64,000 bases of DNA, from assembly GCF_001424305.1 (NCBI RefSeq), contig NZ_LMPD01000007.1, forward strand, positions 124,001 through 188,000, given 5' to 3'. This DNA comes from Pedobacter sp. Leaf176. Lineage in GTDB: Bacteria > Bacteroidota > Bacteroidia > Sphingobacteriales > Sphingobacteriaceae. Both the position numbers and the translations under genes were made by a program. Under the pieces are notes generated by a model that did not search any database, was not told the DNA's origin, and saw only the letters and a list, made by a program, of their open reading frames with translations. This document shows positions 16,349 through 26,900 of the stretch, one piece after another; the stretch's first letter is position 1; each line of letters starts with the position of its first letter.

Positions 16349-16382
16349 TTTTTATAAGTGTCAGTATTGACACATATAAAAA
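16349..16382. promoter_or_regulatory. Palindromic operator upstream of the XRE gene
   Basis: A 34-base inverted repeat: left arm TTTTTATAAGTGTCA, spacer GTAT, right arm TGACACATATAAAAA, matching at 14 of 15 paired positions. The core GTGTCA/TGACAC is a likely dimer site for the adjacent XRE regulator, 24 bases upstream of its ATG. Confidence 0.7.
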
Positions 16383-17060
16383 TTATTTCTATATTTATTA
16401 AAGTTTTATAAAAGCGGACTACAAATCATATAATAAAATCTAGTAGTCTCTCTATCGACACAATTAAATTACATGATAACCCATCAGCTGTACAAAATCA
16501 TTATGCAAACCACTTTATCATTTATACGGATACTTATTATTTAGATACAATGGAAATTAAAATTAATGCTACCTCAAAATTTATTTACACACTCAGAAAT
16601 TTCACAAGGAAATCTCCTGTAAATTCTATTTCTCTTCAAAATCCAATTAAAAATATAATCAAAGCACCGGATTGAATTCCAAATGGCAGAAGGCATAATT
16701 ATATCGCAATGTCCGGCTGCTTATATCTTGCTGTAATGGTTTAAAAATAAGTCTTATCTCAACATTCAGGAATATGAGGTTTCCGATTCAGAAACATACC
16801 TAATTCACTGAAGCACTTAATTACAATGGAGAAGTTGAAGTTGTTCTAATAGAACTCCCGATGCTCAACTGTGGCGCTATGCAGATTTTTACGTATCGAT
16901 TTATTTAAAAAATTAATGGGTAATTGGCTTAAAGCATACTGCTGCAATTGATTTTTCTGAATGCTTTGCAACTCTGAAGGAAGACAAAATTAAGAGACTT
17001 ATTTAACTGAAGCGCATTACAGTGTAATTTATCATTTTCTCACGTTTAAACTAGATTAAA
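16383..17060. other. AT-rich gap with decayed or very short frames
   Basis: This 678-base stretch has no convincing gene. A 41-codon frame at 16550-16675 (+) is open but unlike any family I know. At about 16805-16910 a frame reading FTEALNYNGEVEVVLIELP is interrupted upstream by stops, suggesting a decayed gene. The leader of the downstream TlpA gene presumably lies at its end. Confidence 0.4.
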
Positions 17061-18386
17061 ATGAAGCTAAAATTAAGCTTCCTGCTACTGCTATGCTCTT
17101 TTTTTAGGGTACAGTCGCAGGTTACAAAAGTGCAGACCACTGATCCTACTTTATTTAGCGGCGGAATCAATGTTGGTCAGGAGGTACCCGACATGCTTTT
17201 AGAAAAGGTTACCTGGCTGCGGGCCAAAGATAAGAATACATCAGCAAAATCACTTTCTGAATTTAAGGGAAAGGTGTTAATTCTTGATTTCTGGGCGACA
17301 TGGTGTGCGCCTTGCATCGCGATGAATCCAAAGATGGAAGCGCTGCAACAACAATTCGATGGACAAATACAGTTTTTACCAGTGGCTTATCAGTCTTTTG
17401 AGGAAGTAAATACCTTTTACAATAAACTGGAAAAGCAAACCGGCAAGTATCCTTTACTTCCGATGGTTGCCGGGGACACTGTTTTAGTACGTCTGTTTCC
17501 CCACCAGACTTTACCACATTATGTTTGGATAGGAGCTGATGGAATTGTAAAGGCCATTACCGATGGGCAGGCTATAAATGCCGAAAATATCAACAAACTG
17601 GTGACTACAGGAACGTTGAATTTAAGAATAAAAAAGGATGAGAAAACGGTTTACAATCCTGATGAACCTTTGTTTTTTGCTGGAGCAAATCAGGACGAAG
17701 GACTTTTTCGATCGCAGCTTTCGTGCTATTTGACGGGTGCCGGCCGTGGCATGTACAAGGACGTAGAAGTGCACATGGACGCACCTTTAAGGCGCATAAC
17801 GGCACGCAACCTCACTATGCCTGAACTTTTTAGACTGGCTTATAGGAAAGAGCGTAAAGAAACCTTGATTGAAGTGCCGGACACCGTGCAGTTGGAGCCG
17901 AAAAATATAGCGAGCATGGATTTCCTGGACTGGCTTAGAAAGGGCAAAGCGTATTGTTATGAACTGATGGTTCCTGTGCAATTGAGGAAAAATGCTTATG
18001 TCCTGATGCAGGATCAGTTGAAAAGTTTTTTCTCAGATTACCGCATCGGGTTAGAAAAAAGAAAAGTAAAATGCCTTGCACTGGTCCGTACATCCAAAGT
18101 AGACAAGCTACGCACATCCGGCGGTAAGCAATCTGCCTACTTCGACGGCTTTGGGTGTAAATTAAGCAGTTGTTATCTATCTGTATTGATCAGCCGAATG
18201 CAGGTGCCATTGCAAACAAATCCGTTGCCCTTAGTAAATGAAACAGGCTATGAGTATATGGTCGATTTGGAATTAACAGCTGATATGAGCGACTTGAATA
18301 GCGTGAACAAGGCACTGGCGCGCTATGATCTCCAGTTCGTTGAAAAGCAGGCAGATATTGAAATGTTAGTCATCCGCAGCAGATAA
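17061..18386 (+). CDS. TlpA-like thioredoxin fused to a DUF3738/TIGR03435 domain
   Basis: A 441-residue secreted protein: signal peptide (1-20), a TlpA/AhpC-type thioredoxin fold (about 36-190) with the redox pair C82 and C85 in FWATWCAPC, then a C-terminal region (about 215-441) ending PLVNETGYEYMVDLELTAD and QADIEMLVIRSR, the signature of DUF3738 (TIGR03435). TlpA proteins reduce or rearrange disulfides in the periplasm; DUF3738 is uncharacterised. It starts a probable operon, with SusC 17 bases downstream and SusD after that, so it likely serves the same uptake complex or processes its ligand. Confidence 0.85.
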   Translation: MKLKLSFLLLLCSFFRVQSQVTKVQTTDPTLFSGGINVGQEVPDMLLEKVTWLRAKDKNTSAKSLSEFKGKVLILDFWATWCAPCIAMNPKMEALQQQFDGQIQFLPVAYQSFEEVNTFYNKLEKQTGKYPLLPMVAGDTVLVRLFPHQTLPHYVWIGADGIVKAITDGQAINAENINKLVTTGTLNLRIKKDEKTVYNPDEPLFFAGANQDEGLFRSQLSCYLTGAGRGMYKDVEVHMDAPLRRITARNLTMPELFRLAYRKERKETLIEVPDTVQLEPKNIASMDFLDWLRKGKAYCYELMVPVQLRKNAYVLMQDQLKSFFSDYRIGLEKRKVKCLALVRTSKVDKLRTSGGKQSAYFDGFGCKLSSCYLSVLISRMQVPLQTNPLPLVNETGYEYMVDLELTADMSDLNSVNKALARYDLQFVEKQADIEMLVIRSR

Positions 18387-18402
18387 ACCTTAAACTAAAA
18401 TC

Positions 18403-21400
18403 ATGAAGAAAATATTATTTTATATGTTTTTGCTATTGCTATATATAATTCCTGTAGCCGCACAGCAAACCACCAGGGAGATCAGCGGAAAAGTTATTTC
18501 AGCTGAGGACCGTATTGCGCTTAACGGAGCAACGATTAGGATAAAAAACACGAACCAAACCACATTAACAGACAGTTCAGGGAATTTCCGGTTAATGGCC
18601 GGTGTTACAAGTTTATTTCTGCAGGTTTCTCATATCGGTTACCAGAAGGCAGACGTGTTTGTAGATGCGAATAGCAAATCGCTCACAATCATACTGGAAG
18701 TTTTACCTGCGCAGTTGTCGGAAGTAATGGTTTCAACAGGATACCAGGTTATACCTGCTGAACGGGCAACAGGCTCCTTTGTACAGATAGACAACAAGTT
18801 GCTAAACCGAAGAGTGAGTACGAACTTACTTGAAAGACTGGAAGACGTTACACCGGGTTTGCTCTTTAACAAAGCAAAATCTACGGGAGACAAACTGATT
18901 AGTATCCGAGGCCAAAATACCATCTACGGGAATGCCGGACCGCTCATCGTGTTAGATAACTTTCCTTATGATGGAGATATCAGCAGTATTAATCCGAATG
19001 ACGTGGAAAGTATTTCAGTATTGAAAGATGCAGCTGCTGCTTCCATCTGGGGCTCGCGTGCTGGTAATGGCGTAATTGTAATCACCACCAAAAAAGGCCG
19101 TTATAATCAGGGAATTAAAATAGGTTTTAATGCAAATACTACAATTGGCGAAAAACCGGATCTTTTTTATCAACCCAGAATGTCTTCGGCAGATTTCATA
19201 AATGTAGAAAGACAATTATTTAAAAAGGGCTTTTATTTGAATGCAGAAAACGGCTATAATAACCCGGCAATAACACCGGTTGTAGAATTGCTTATTGCCC
19301 AAAGAGACGGACAAATTAGTGCCGAACAGTCAAATTCTCAGATAGCCAACCTGGCCAATAATGATGTTCGTAACGATTTCAGTAATTATTTCTATCAAAA
19401 AAGTATTAACCAGCAATATGCACTCAACTTGAACGGAGGAAATGATATACAACGGTTTTATATCTCCGGTGGCTATGATAACAATCGCAATGACCTGGTG
19501 GCGAACGGTCTTGCACGCTATACCCTAAATGCCGGTCAATCTTTATCTTTATTAAATAAAAAACTGGAAGTCAATACCGGTTTTTACTATACGAAAAGTA
19601 ATACCACAATTGATAACCCAGGCACAAATCTGATTGGTCTTAAGACGGGTAGCGGGGTGTCGCTTTATCCTTATGCAAGTATTGTAGATGCAGCTGGGAA
19701 TCCATTAGCCATTACACACGATTACAGACAACGCTTTATACAGAGCGCACAGCAATTGGGTCTTTTAGACTGGTCTTACAAACCGTTAGAGGAAATAAGT
19801 TTGGGAGATAAAACACAAAATTCGTTGGATTATCGACTGAATATTGGCCTGAATTATAAGATAAGACCCTACCTTTCCATGGCAATATTGTATCAGTATG
19901 GACAGACCATTACCAATGGAAGGAATTTTCAAAGCTTAAAAACCTATTACACCAGGAACCTGATTAATAATTTCACTGCAGTTGATTCCGATGGACAATT
20001 AGCTTATGCTATCCCGAGGGGATCGGTCCTCGATCTGGATAACATGACCGCAACTAGTCAAAGTGTAAGGGGACAGTTAAATTTTGACCGGCATTGGTTA
20101 GATAAGCATAGTCTGACAGCAATAGCCGGTTATGAACTTCGTGACTTTCACACCGTTGCAAATAGTAACCGGTCATACGGTTATGATGATGAACATGCTA
20201 CCGCATTGCCAGTGGATTACATCACCTTGTTTCCGCAATATGCAATTCAGGGGTCTTCGACAGCGATACCTTATAACAATAGTCTGACCGATCTGACTGA
20301 CCGGAACATTTCCTATTACGCTAATGCTGCCTACACCTACTTGCAAAGGTATACCATATCGGGTAGTGCGAGGCTCGACCGCAGCAATCTTTTCGGCGTA
20401 AAGACCAATCAACAAGGTGTACCCCTGTATTCGGTTGGTGCATCTTGGAACATTGATAAGGCAGATTTTTATAAAATGCAATGGCTGCCTTATCTCAGGC
20501 TAAGGGCTACGTATGGTTATAATGGGAACATCAACAAAAGGCTTTCAGCTTTCACAACTGCCCAGTATTTAACAGGTAATCCAATTAATACCGTGTACGC
20601 AGAAGTGGTTAATCCGCCAAATCCAGAACTAAGGTGGGAACGCGTGCGGATTGTGAATATCGGATTGGACTTTGCCAGTAAAAATAACGTTATCAGCGGA
20701 ACTATTGAACCCTATTTTAAAAGAGGAATTGATTTGATAGGCGATATTCCATATGCACCCTCAACAGGGATAACCACCTTTCGCGGTAATACCGCCAATA
20801 CCCAGGGCAAAGGAATTGACATCACTTTAAATTCACAAAACCTAAGAGGCGTATTAAAATGGCAAACCAATTTCTTCTTTAGCCATGTAACAGATAAAGT
20901 GATCGATTACGCACTTAAACAACCGGCAAATTTCTATACCGATTATTCAGATAATGAAGTTTACCCATTGCAGGGCAGGCCTTTCTATGCGCTTTACAGT
21001 TACGAATGGGCAGGGCTTGATCCTCAAACAGGTGATCCGAGGGGTTACCTCGACGGGAAAATTAGTAAGGATTATACACAGATATTGGCTTCAGCCACCG
21101 CAGATAATATCATTTACCACGGTCCTGCCAGGCCTACTTCTTATGGTGCCATCCGAAACACATTTATTTTTAAGCAATTCTCCCTGTCTGCAAATATTAG
21201 TTACCGTTTTGGCTACTATTTCAGGCAACCAGGCATCTCCTACAGTAACGTTCTGTCAGGACAGGGGTATTACGAGGGACGCTACAGCGAACGTTGGCAA
21301 AAGCCTGGTGATGAGCTGGCAACTACTATTCCTTCGATGCCCGACGTCATCAATAATGGGAGGGACAGCTTTTACAATTATTCTTCTGCAACAGTACAGA

Positions 21401-21618
21401 AAGCCGATAACATCCGGTTACAGGATATAAATCTGTCTTATGAATTTAATAAGAATTCATTTCCTGGCTTTCCATTCGGCAAGCTTCAGGTATATCTATA
21501 TGCCAATAACGTTGCCATTCTTTGGAAAGCGACAAAAACACATTTTGACCCTGATTATCCCGCTGCCAATTACGTACCAGTGAAAACAATTGCAGCAGGT
21601 ATTAAAGCTGATTTTTAA
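18403..21618 (+). CDS. SusC/RagA-family TonB-linked outer membrane transporter
   Basis: A 1071-residue TonB-dependent receptor that imports oligomers through the outer membrane with its SusD partner. Order of parts: signal peptide (1-21), carboxypeptidase-regulatory-like domain (about 27-110; EISGKVISAEDRIALNGATI), plug domain (about 115-235) with the SusC hallmark VLKDAAAASIWGSRAGNGVI, then a 22-strand barrel to the C-terminal AGIKADF. There is no N-terminal STN domain, so it is not expected to signal to a FecR partner. It sits between the TlpA-DUF3738 gene and susD with short spacers. The substrate is unknown; the nearby RiPP genes make a peptide possible, but this is inference. Confidence 0.94.
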   Translation: MKKILFYMFLLLLYIIPVAAQQTTREISGKVISAEDRIALNGATIRIKNTNQTTLTDSSGNFRLMAGVTSLFLQVSHIGYQKADVFVDANSKSLTIILEVLPAQLSEVMVSTGYQVIPAERATGSFVQIDNKLLNRRVSTNLLERLEDVTPGLLFNKAKSTGDKLISIRGQNTIYGNAGPLIVLDNFPYDGDISSINPNDVESISVLKDAAAASIWGSRAGNGVIVITTKKGRYNQGIKIGFNANTTIGEKPDLFYQPRMSSADFINVERQLFKKGFYLNAENGYNNPAITPVVELLIAQRDGQISAEQSNSQIANLANNDVRNDFSNYFYQKSINQQYALNLNGGNDIQRFYISGGYDNNRNDLVANGLARYTLNAGQSLSLLNKKLEVNTGFYYTKSNTTIDNPGTNLIGLKTGSGVSLYPYASIVDAAGNPLAITHDYRQRFIQSAQQLGLLDWSYKPLEEISLGDKTQNSLDYRLNIGLNYKIRPYLSMAILYQYGQTITNGRNFQSLKTYYTRNLINNFTAVDSDGQLAYAIPRGSVLDLDNMTATSQSVRGQLNFDRHWLDKHSLTAIAGYELRDFHTVANSNRSYGYDDEHATALPVDYITLFPQYAIQGSSTAIPYNNSLTDLTDRNISYYANAAYTYLQRYTISGSARLDRSNLFGVKTNQQGVPLYSVGASWNIDKADFYKMQWLPYLRLRATYGYNGNINKRLSAFTTAQYLTGNPINTVYAEVVNPPNPELRWERVRIVNIGLDFASKNNVISGTIEPYFKRGIDLIGDIPYAPSTGITTFRGNTANTQGKGIDITLNSQNLRGVLKWQTNFFFSHVTDKVIDYALKQPANFYTDYSDNEVYPLQGRPFYALYSYEWAGLDPQTGDPRGYLDGKISKDYTQILASATADNIIYHGPARPTSYGAIRNTFIFKQFSLSANISYRFGYYFRQPGISYSNVLSGQGYYEGRYSERWQKPGDELATTIPSMPDVINNGRDSFYNYSSATVQKADNIRLQDINLSYEFNKNSFPGFPFGKLQVYLYANNVAILWKATKTHFDPDYPAANYVPVKTIAAGIKADF

Positions 21619-21640
21619 ATAATTAAACAAAATTATAGTT

Positions 21641-23011
21641 ATGAAAAAAATATTTTCTATATCAATTTTTATCATGATAAGTCTATCTTTTTATTCCTGC
21701 CAGAAAGAATTCTTAGCTAAGAAACCCAATAAAAATGTACTCATTCCAACGACGCTGGAAGATTTCAATGCATTAATGGACAACCAAACAATCTTCAATA
21801 TAAGCCCTGCATTGCAGGAGATTTCTGCGGATGATTTCCAGGCTACAGATGCTGGGGTCGCTTCTTTCACATCAGTTATGCAGAATAACAGCTATATCTG
21901 GGCCGCGGATATTTATGGAAATGAACCTTGTCCGGACTGGAATGTTCCCTATCAGCAGGTTTTTTATGCCAACATTATTTTAGATGGTTTGGGGACAGTT
22001 GAACAGGCCGCCAGCTCAGCAATTAGCTGGAATGCAGTGAAAGGAAGTGCTCTTTTTTATCGTGCTATTGCATTTTACAACTTGGTACAACTCTTTTCTA
22101 AAGGTTACGATAAAAATTCGGCTAATACAGATTTGGGAATTCCGCTTCGGCTTACCGCTGATGTTAATCAAAAAGTTGGCCGCGGAACGGTACAGCAAGT
22201 ATACGATAGGGTCATAAATGATTTGCAGGAGGCTGAAAGACTATTGCCAGTACAAACGGCCTTTAAAAGCCGCCCATCTAAAGTTGCAGCGAATGCCTTA
22301 CTTGCCAGGATTTATCTAAGCATGGAGAATTATGAGCTGGCTAAGAATTACGCAGGATCTGCTTTAGCACTCAACCATGTGCTGCTTGATTACAATAAGT
22401 TAAGCATTACTGCAACGAACCCCTTCCCATATGCACCTGTATTCGATAATCCGGAGATCATTTTTTTTGACAGATTGATTTCTCATGGCTTTGCCTCATC
22501 TACCAGAACAACTGTTGCGAACGATCTATATCAATCCTATGCGGACAAAGATTTACGGAAAAGCATCTTTTTTGCCGGAACCGGACCATATTATATAAAA
22601 GGTCGTTACACTGGCTTCAGGTTGCAATTGTTTGGTGGTTTGGCTGTAGATGAAATGTACCTGATTCTGGCAGAGTGTATGGCAAGGAGTGGAAATTTCC
22701 AGGATGCTATAAATGAATTAAATAAGTTATTGGTTACCCGCTGGAAATCGGGCACTTATATTCCTTTAATCGCAGCAAATGCGGATGAAGCTTTAAACTA
22801 TATTTTAATGGAAAGGCGAAAGGAGCTGACCTTTCGTGGGCTGCGCTGGACGGATTTGAAAAGGCTGAACAAAGATCAAAAGTTTGCGAAGCAGCTATCG
22901 CGTACGGTATATGGAGTTGTTTATACACTTGCACCGGGCGACAAGCGCTATGTGCTGCCGATTCCAGCTCAGGAAATTGCAACGAGCGGGATATTACAGA
23001 ATGAAAGGTGA
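21641..23011 (+). CDS. RagB/SusD-family nutrient uptake lipoprotein
   Basis: A 456-residue surface lipoprotein that caps the SusC barrel. The signal peptide ends in SFYSC, with C20 as the lipid-modified cysteine. The RagB/SusD fold includes the TPR helices (about 90-240; AVKGSALFYRAIAFYNLVQLF, VAANALLARIYLSMENYELA) and the C-terminal block MERRKELTFRGLRWTDLKRL typical of the family, ending PIPAQEIATSGILQNER. It begins 22 bases after the SusC gene, in the same operon. Confidence 0.93.
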   Translation: MKKIFSISIFIMISLSFYSCQKEFLAKKPNKNVLIPTTLEDFNALMDNQTIFNISPALQEISADDFQATDAGVASFTSVMQNNSYIWAADIYGNEPCPDWNVPYQQVFYANIILDGLGTVEQAASSAISWNAVKGSALFYRAIAFYNLVQLFSKGYDKNSANTDLGIPLRLTADVNQKVGRGTVQQVYDRVINDLQEAERLLPVQTAFKSRPSKVAANALLARIYLSMENYELAKNYAGSALALNHVLLDYNKLSITATNPFPYAPVFDNPEIIFFDRLISHGFASSTRTTVANDLYQSYADKDLRKSIFFAGTGPYYIKGRYTGFRLQLFGGLAVDEMYLILAECMARSGNFQDAINELNKLLVTRWKSGTYIPLIAANADEALNYILMERRKELTFRGLRWTDLKRLNKDQKFAKQLSRTVYGVVYTLAPGDKRYVLPIPAQEIATSGILQNER

Positions 23012-23067
23012 CCCAAAAAGCAACCGGCTAACGCCGGCTGCTGGTTTAAATCAGACAGTTGAGAAGA

Positions 23068-23319
23068 TTATTGTACAAAATTACCAAGCTCCTGTGAAAT
23101 GTAATTGTCTGGATTGGTGTTCGGATCTTGTCCGGCAGGATAAGTACGAGTACATACGTTGGAAGACGCATTACAAATGTAAGCGCCGGTAACCGGCGTG
23201 TAGGTAGTACCTTCTTTTCCCCATTTTACATTTGCAATTTTTTGAGTAGAGGAAGCTAAAGCAGCACCTGAACCCAAGAAAAAGGCAACAACTGCAAAGT
23301 TTAATTTGATCCTTTTCAT
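23068..23319 (-). CDS. DUF6520 family small secreted protein
   Basis: An 83-residue protein with a signal peptide (MKRIKLNFAVVAFFLGSGAALA) and a short mature part with one cysteine pair (C49 and C56 in YICNASSNVC) and an aromatic/Gly-rich sequence. It matches the DUF6520 pattern of small exported Bacteroidota proteins, usually found next to MauE-like membrane proteins, as here (23433). Function is unknown. A role as substrate of a redox or disulfide system fits the paired cysteines and neighbours but is inference. Confidence 0.75.
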   Translation of the reverse strand: MKRIKLNFAVVAFFLGSGAALASSTQKIANVKWGKEGTTYTPVTGAYICNASSNVCTRTYPAGQDPNTNPDNYISQELGNFVQ

Positions 23320-23432
23320 AATAACGAATGCTTTATTACATCAAAAAACATTCAGAAAAACTTTAATTAATAATGATGCTTACTCTTTTCGCAGGTTTTC
23401 AGCTTTCCCCTGTTTTTCGATGAAGAATATGG

Positions 23433-23855
23433 TTACCTCGTCTGCCTCCTTTCAGAAATTCGGAGGTATAGAGCGGTGAGATTTAGTATTAAGAAGACGC
23501 AATTAAATATCAGATGGGTTGTCCAGCCCATTTCGTTTAGAATGCCCCCGCAGGAACAAGGCGTCCTGTCCCAGTAATGAAGCATGACGAGTGCGATATA
23601 AGTTGTGAATGCCAATAAAAGTAAGGATGAAAATAGTAAACCGATAAACTGGGTGCGGTCGAAGCATAAAAGTAGAGCAGTGACAATTTCTGCAGGTATG
23701 AGAAAATAAAATAAGAACCCGGCCAGCTCATGCGAGAAGGCCTGGTTGTAAAGCTGCTGCCTGAAATCGTTAAACGTTATCAGCTTACTAAATGCAGCAT
23801 AAACAAATAGTAAAACAAGCAATGCGGGAACAGACGATTTTATTAATGCTTTCAT
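23433..23855 (-). CDS. MauE/DoxX-like redox-associated membrane protein
   Basis: A 140-residue inner-membrane protein with four predicted helices (about 9-26, 44-63, 68-90, 110-130) and the family signature WDRTPCSCGGILNEMGW, whose CxC pair faces the periplasm. MauE proteins act in disulfide formation or maturation of periplasmic proteins. It lies 113 bases upstream of the DUF6520 gene on the same strand, and is divergent from lanB with 87 bases between them, so the three may share a regulatory region. Confidence 0.85.
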   Translation of the reverse strand: MKALIKSSVPALLVLLFVYAAFSKLITFNDFRQQLYNQAFSHELAGFLFYFLIPAEIVTALLLCFDRTQFIGLLFSSLLLLAFTTYIALVMLHYWDRTPCSCGGILNEMGWTTHLIFNCVFLILNLTALYLRISERRQTR

Positions 23856-23942
23856 TATATGCGATTTGATGAAACAAAGTAATGGGTAATAGTAAAATCA
23901 AAACAGTATGAAATAGGTAGTATACCCTTTTGAGCGAAGCAG

Positions 23943-26900
23943 ATGAACGAAGACCAATCAATGAATTATCAATTTTTGCCGCAGGTTTTTTTGCGTGCAC
24001 CTTATTACAGCTTTAGCGGATATGATCTCAATCGCTTGCCTGACGTATTACACGAACAGGCATTCAGGAATGCAGTATGGCTGGCAAGTCCGGAATTTTA
24101 TCTCTTACTGGAAAAGAAGAATTTTGATTTTGAACAATTAAAGGACAAAGAGAAACACACGCTCTATAAATATTATAACCGCATGTGTTTCAGGCCAACG
24201 CCATTTGGCAGTTTTGCTTCTTTTACTTTGACAGAATGGGGAAACGACACAGGGTTGAAGCTGGCAAATAACGATGAAGCAATTTTACATCTTTTGCCTG
24301 ATCAACAATTGTTTAACAGCTTGCAAAAAACTTCAGATAGTATACTCCAGTCGACCAGGTTAATGGTTAACCCAACTTTGTACCGTTTCGAAAACGAATT
24401 TCGCTATACTAAATCAATTGTCGGTGAAAAAGGAGGCTATTCTTTTTTCCTGGAAGCCATTTCAGGCGCTAAGTTTAATGCAGCTTTGTTTACGTTTTTA
24501 GGGATAAAAAAAAATCGTTTAAGCAATGTGATAGAATGGATAAAGATCCATGGAGACTGTACAGATGATGAAGCCTTAGACTATGTGAGATTTCTTTTAA
24601 ATGAACAAGTGATTTTCAGCGATGTCTATGGTAGTATAATTGGTCCACCTATTTCGGAACTTCCAAATCTGCCCCGCTGGATGGAGTTTTGGGAAATTTA
24701 TCATTCAGTAACCACGCCTACATCTATTTCGCTTGCCGAAATTTCGGCAGAATTAAAACGCAATTTTTCTGCCCAAACTGATTTGAACAATACACAATCA
24801 TTTTATGCAGCATTGGAACGACCTGCTGAACATGGTAGTATTGATGTGTCTGTACAAAACGAACTTTCTAAAGCAGTGGAGGTTTTGCAGCTATTGTCTG
24901 TATACGAGCAACCGAAAGATTTTTCGCATTTTGTTAGCGAGTTTCGCGCCCGTTTCGATCGCGAAAAAGTTCCGTTTCTCCTAGCGCTGGATCCGGATGC
25001 GGGTTTGCCTTATGGAAATGTGGAGGCTTCAAATCCCAATCCTGGTGTTTTGGATGATCTGGTTTTTCCAAAAATTGTTTCTGAAAATAACCAGGTTAGT
25101 TGGAACGCTGTGCAACAGTTGCTTTTCCGATTATGGATAGGAAATACGCTTCGCGACCCTTGGTCAACCTTAGAGATTAGTGAGGAAAATGTCTTTGAGC
25201 TGCGCAACGTTAATGATGGTGTTTTGCCACTTCCACAATCACAGGCACTTATGTACAGAAATACTGGAGAACATTTGATTATTGAAAGTTCTGGTGGCAC
25301 TAACGGGATTTCACTCATCGGGCGTTTTTCCAGCTTCAGTGAACAAGTTTATGAGTGTTGCCTTAAATTAGCGGATCTGGAGACCAAAGCCAACCCAAGT
25401 GTTGTTTTTGCAGATATTGGACAACTTTCAGATGCACATGTTGATAACATAAATCGCCGGAGGCCGGTGTATCCCTACGAGATACCAATAAATGTTTACC
25501 CGACACAGCCGCAGGAGAACCTGATTTTTCCTGCTGACTTACTGCTTTCCTTTCAAGGAGATGAGCTAATATTAGAGTCGTCAAGGCTAGGTAAACGAGT
25601 CATTCCCCGGTTAACAACTGCTTATAATTTCAGGAATAATCAGTTGCCTGTGTTTAGGTTACTTTGCGACATGCAATTCCAGGGCATAAAAGCCGGATTT
25701 TCATTTGATCTTGAAAATTTTTTTCCAGGCCTGACATTTTACCCGCGCGTATCTTACGGGCGGGTGGTATTGAGCCTGGCCAAGTGGAAGTTTAAAGCGC
25801 ATGAATTAAGTTTACTTTCCCGAAATGAATCGCCGACAACGACATTACATGAATTTCGCAGGACTTATCACATGCCCAGACACATCAGCATAGGTTCAAA
25901 CGATCAGCAACTCGTTTTTGACCTGGCAATTGCCAATGAGGCTAAGTTTTTTTTGCAGTGTATTAGCGGAGTCAAAAATCTGACCATTACGGAATACATG
26001 TTGCCCGATCGCTCCGTTCAGATCGGTAAAAAGCCAACATCGGGACAAATAATTGCCTTTTTAGCACATAACCGAAACACATATCCAGCCATAAAGCCTG
26101 TTACAAAGGTGCCTCTGCGTATTAAAGGCCGCAGTTTTATGATCGGTAGTGACTGGCTTTATATAAAAATATTCTGTATACCACGGGCGTCCGATACAAT
26201 TCTTGCAAAAGTGATTTTTCCGTTCCTCTCAAGCGAACGTAAACGAATAAAAAACTGGTTCTTTATCAGGTATAATGAAAAAGGCTATCACTTGCGCTTA
26301 CGGATTCAGGCAGAACAAAACGACTTGGGTATTTTATTAGTCGCCCTGAGAAAGAAAATGGAATCTGGTGGCCACCATAAACTTATTAGAAATTACCAGG
26401 GAGATACTTATCAAAGGGAAATTGAAAGATACGGTCATCAACTTATTAATGATGTTGAGCATTTCTTTCGGGCAGGAAGCGAGCTGGTTGTATGGGCTAT
26501 ACATGCCAGACAGGCCGATAAGCAGGTATGGGATGAATTTGAATTGGCTATGCTTTCTGCAAACCAGATAATTTCGGGCATGTTACCAGAGTATGAACAA
26601 CGTTTGATTTTTATCAGCGAAGTTGTAGAAAGTTTTCTTATTGAATTTAATACAGATAAAGTTTTTAAAATAGCAATTGATAACAAATACCGTAAGTTGA
26701 AAGGCATCATCGCTGACCTACTTGGGAAGAAAGTAAGACTGAAAGCATTTACATTGTTTATGAAAGAAATTGAAGAGATAAATAAACTTACAGCACAATA
26801 TTTACCGGCTGAAAAATCTGCTCTTTTAGCCGACCTGGTACATATGCAATTGAATCGTACATTTTCTATAAAACAGCGGCAACAGGAATTACTTGTTTAT

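Noticed and set aside
16550..16675. 41-codon frame considered as a second RiPP precursor
   Set aside because: It lacks a leader-like pattern and a Ser/Thr- or Cys-rich core, and is far from lanB.
20954..21430. 158-codon plus-strand frame
   Set aside because: It is an out-of-frame shadow of the SusC barrel.
23012..23067. Terminator after susD
   Set aside because: CCGGC/GCCGG gives only a 5-base stem and has no T run.
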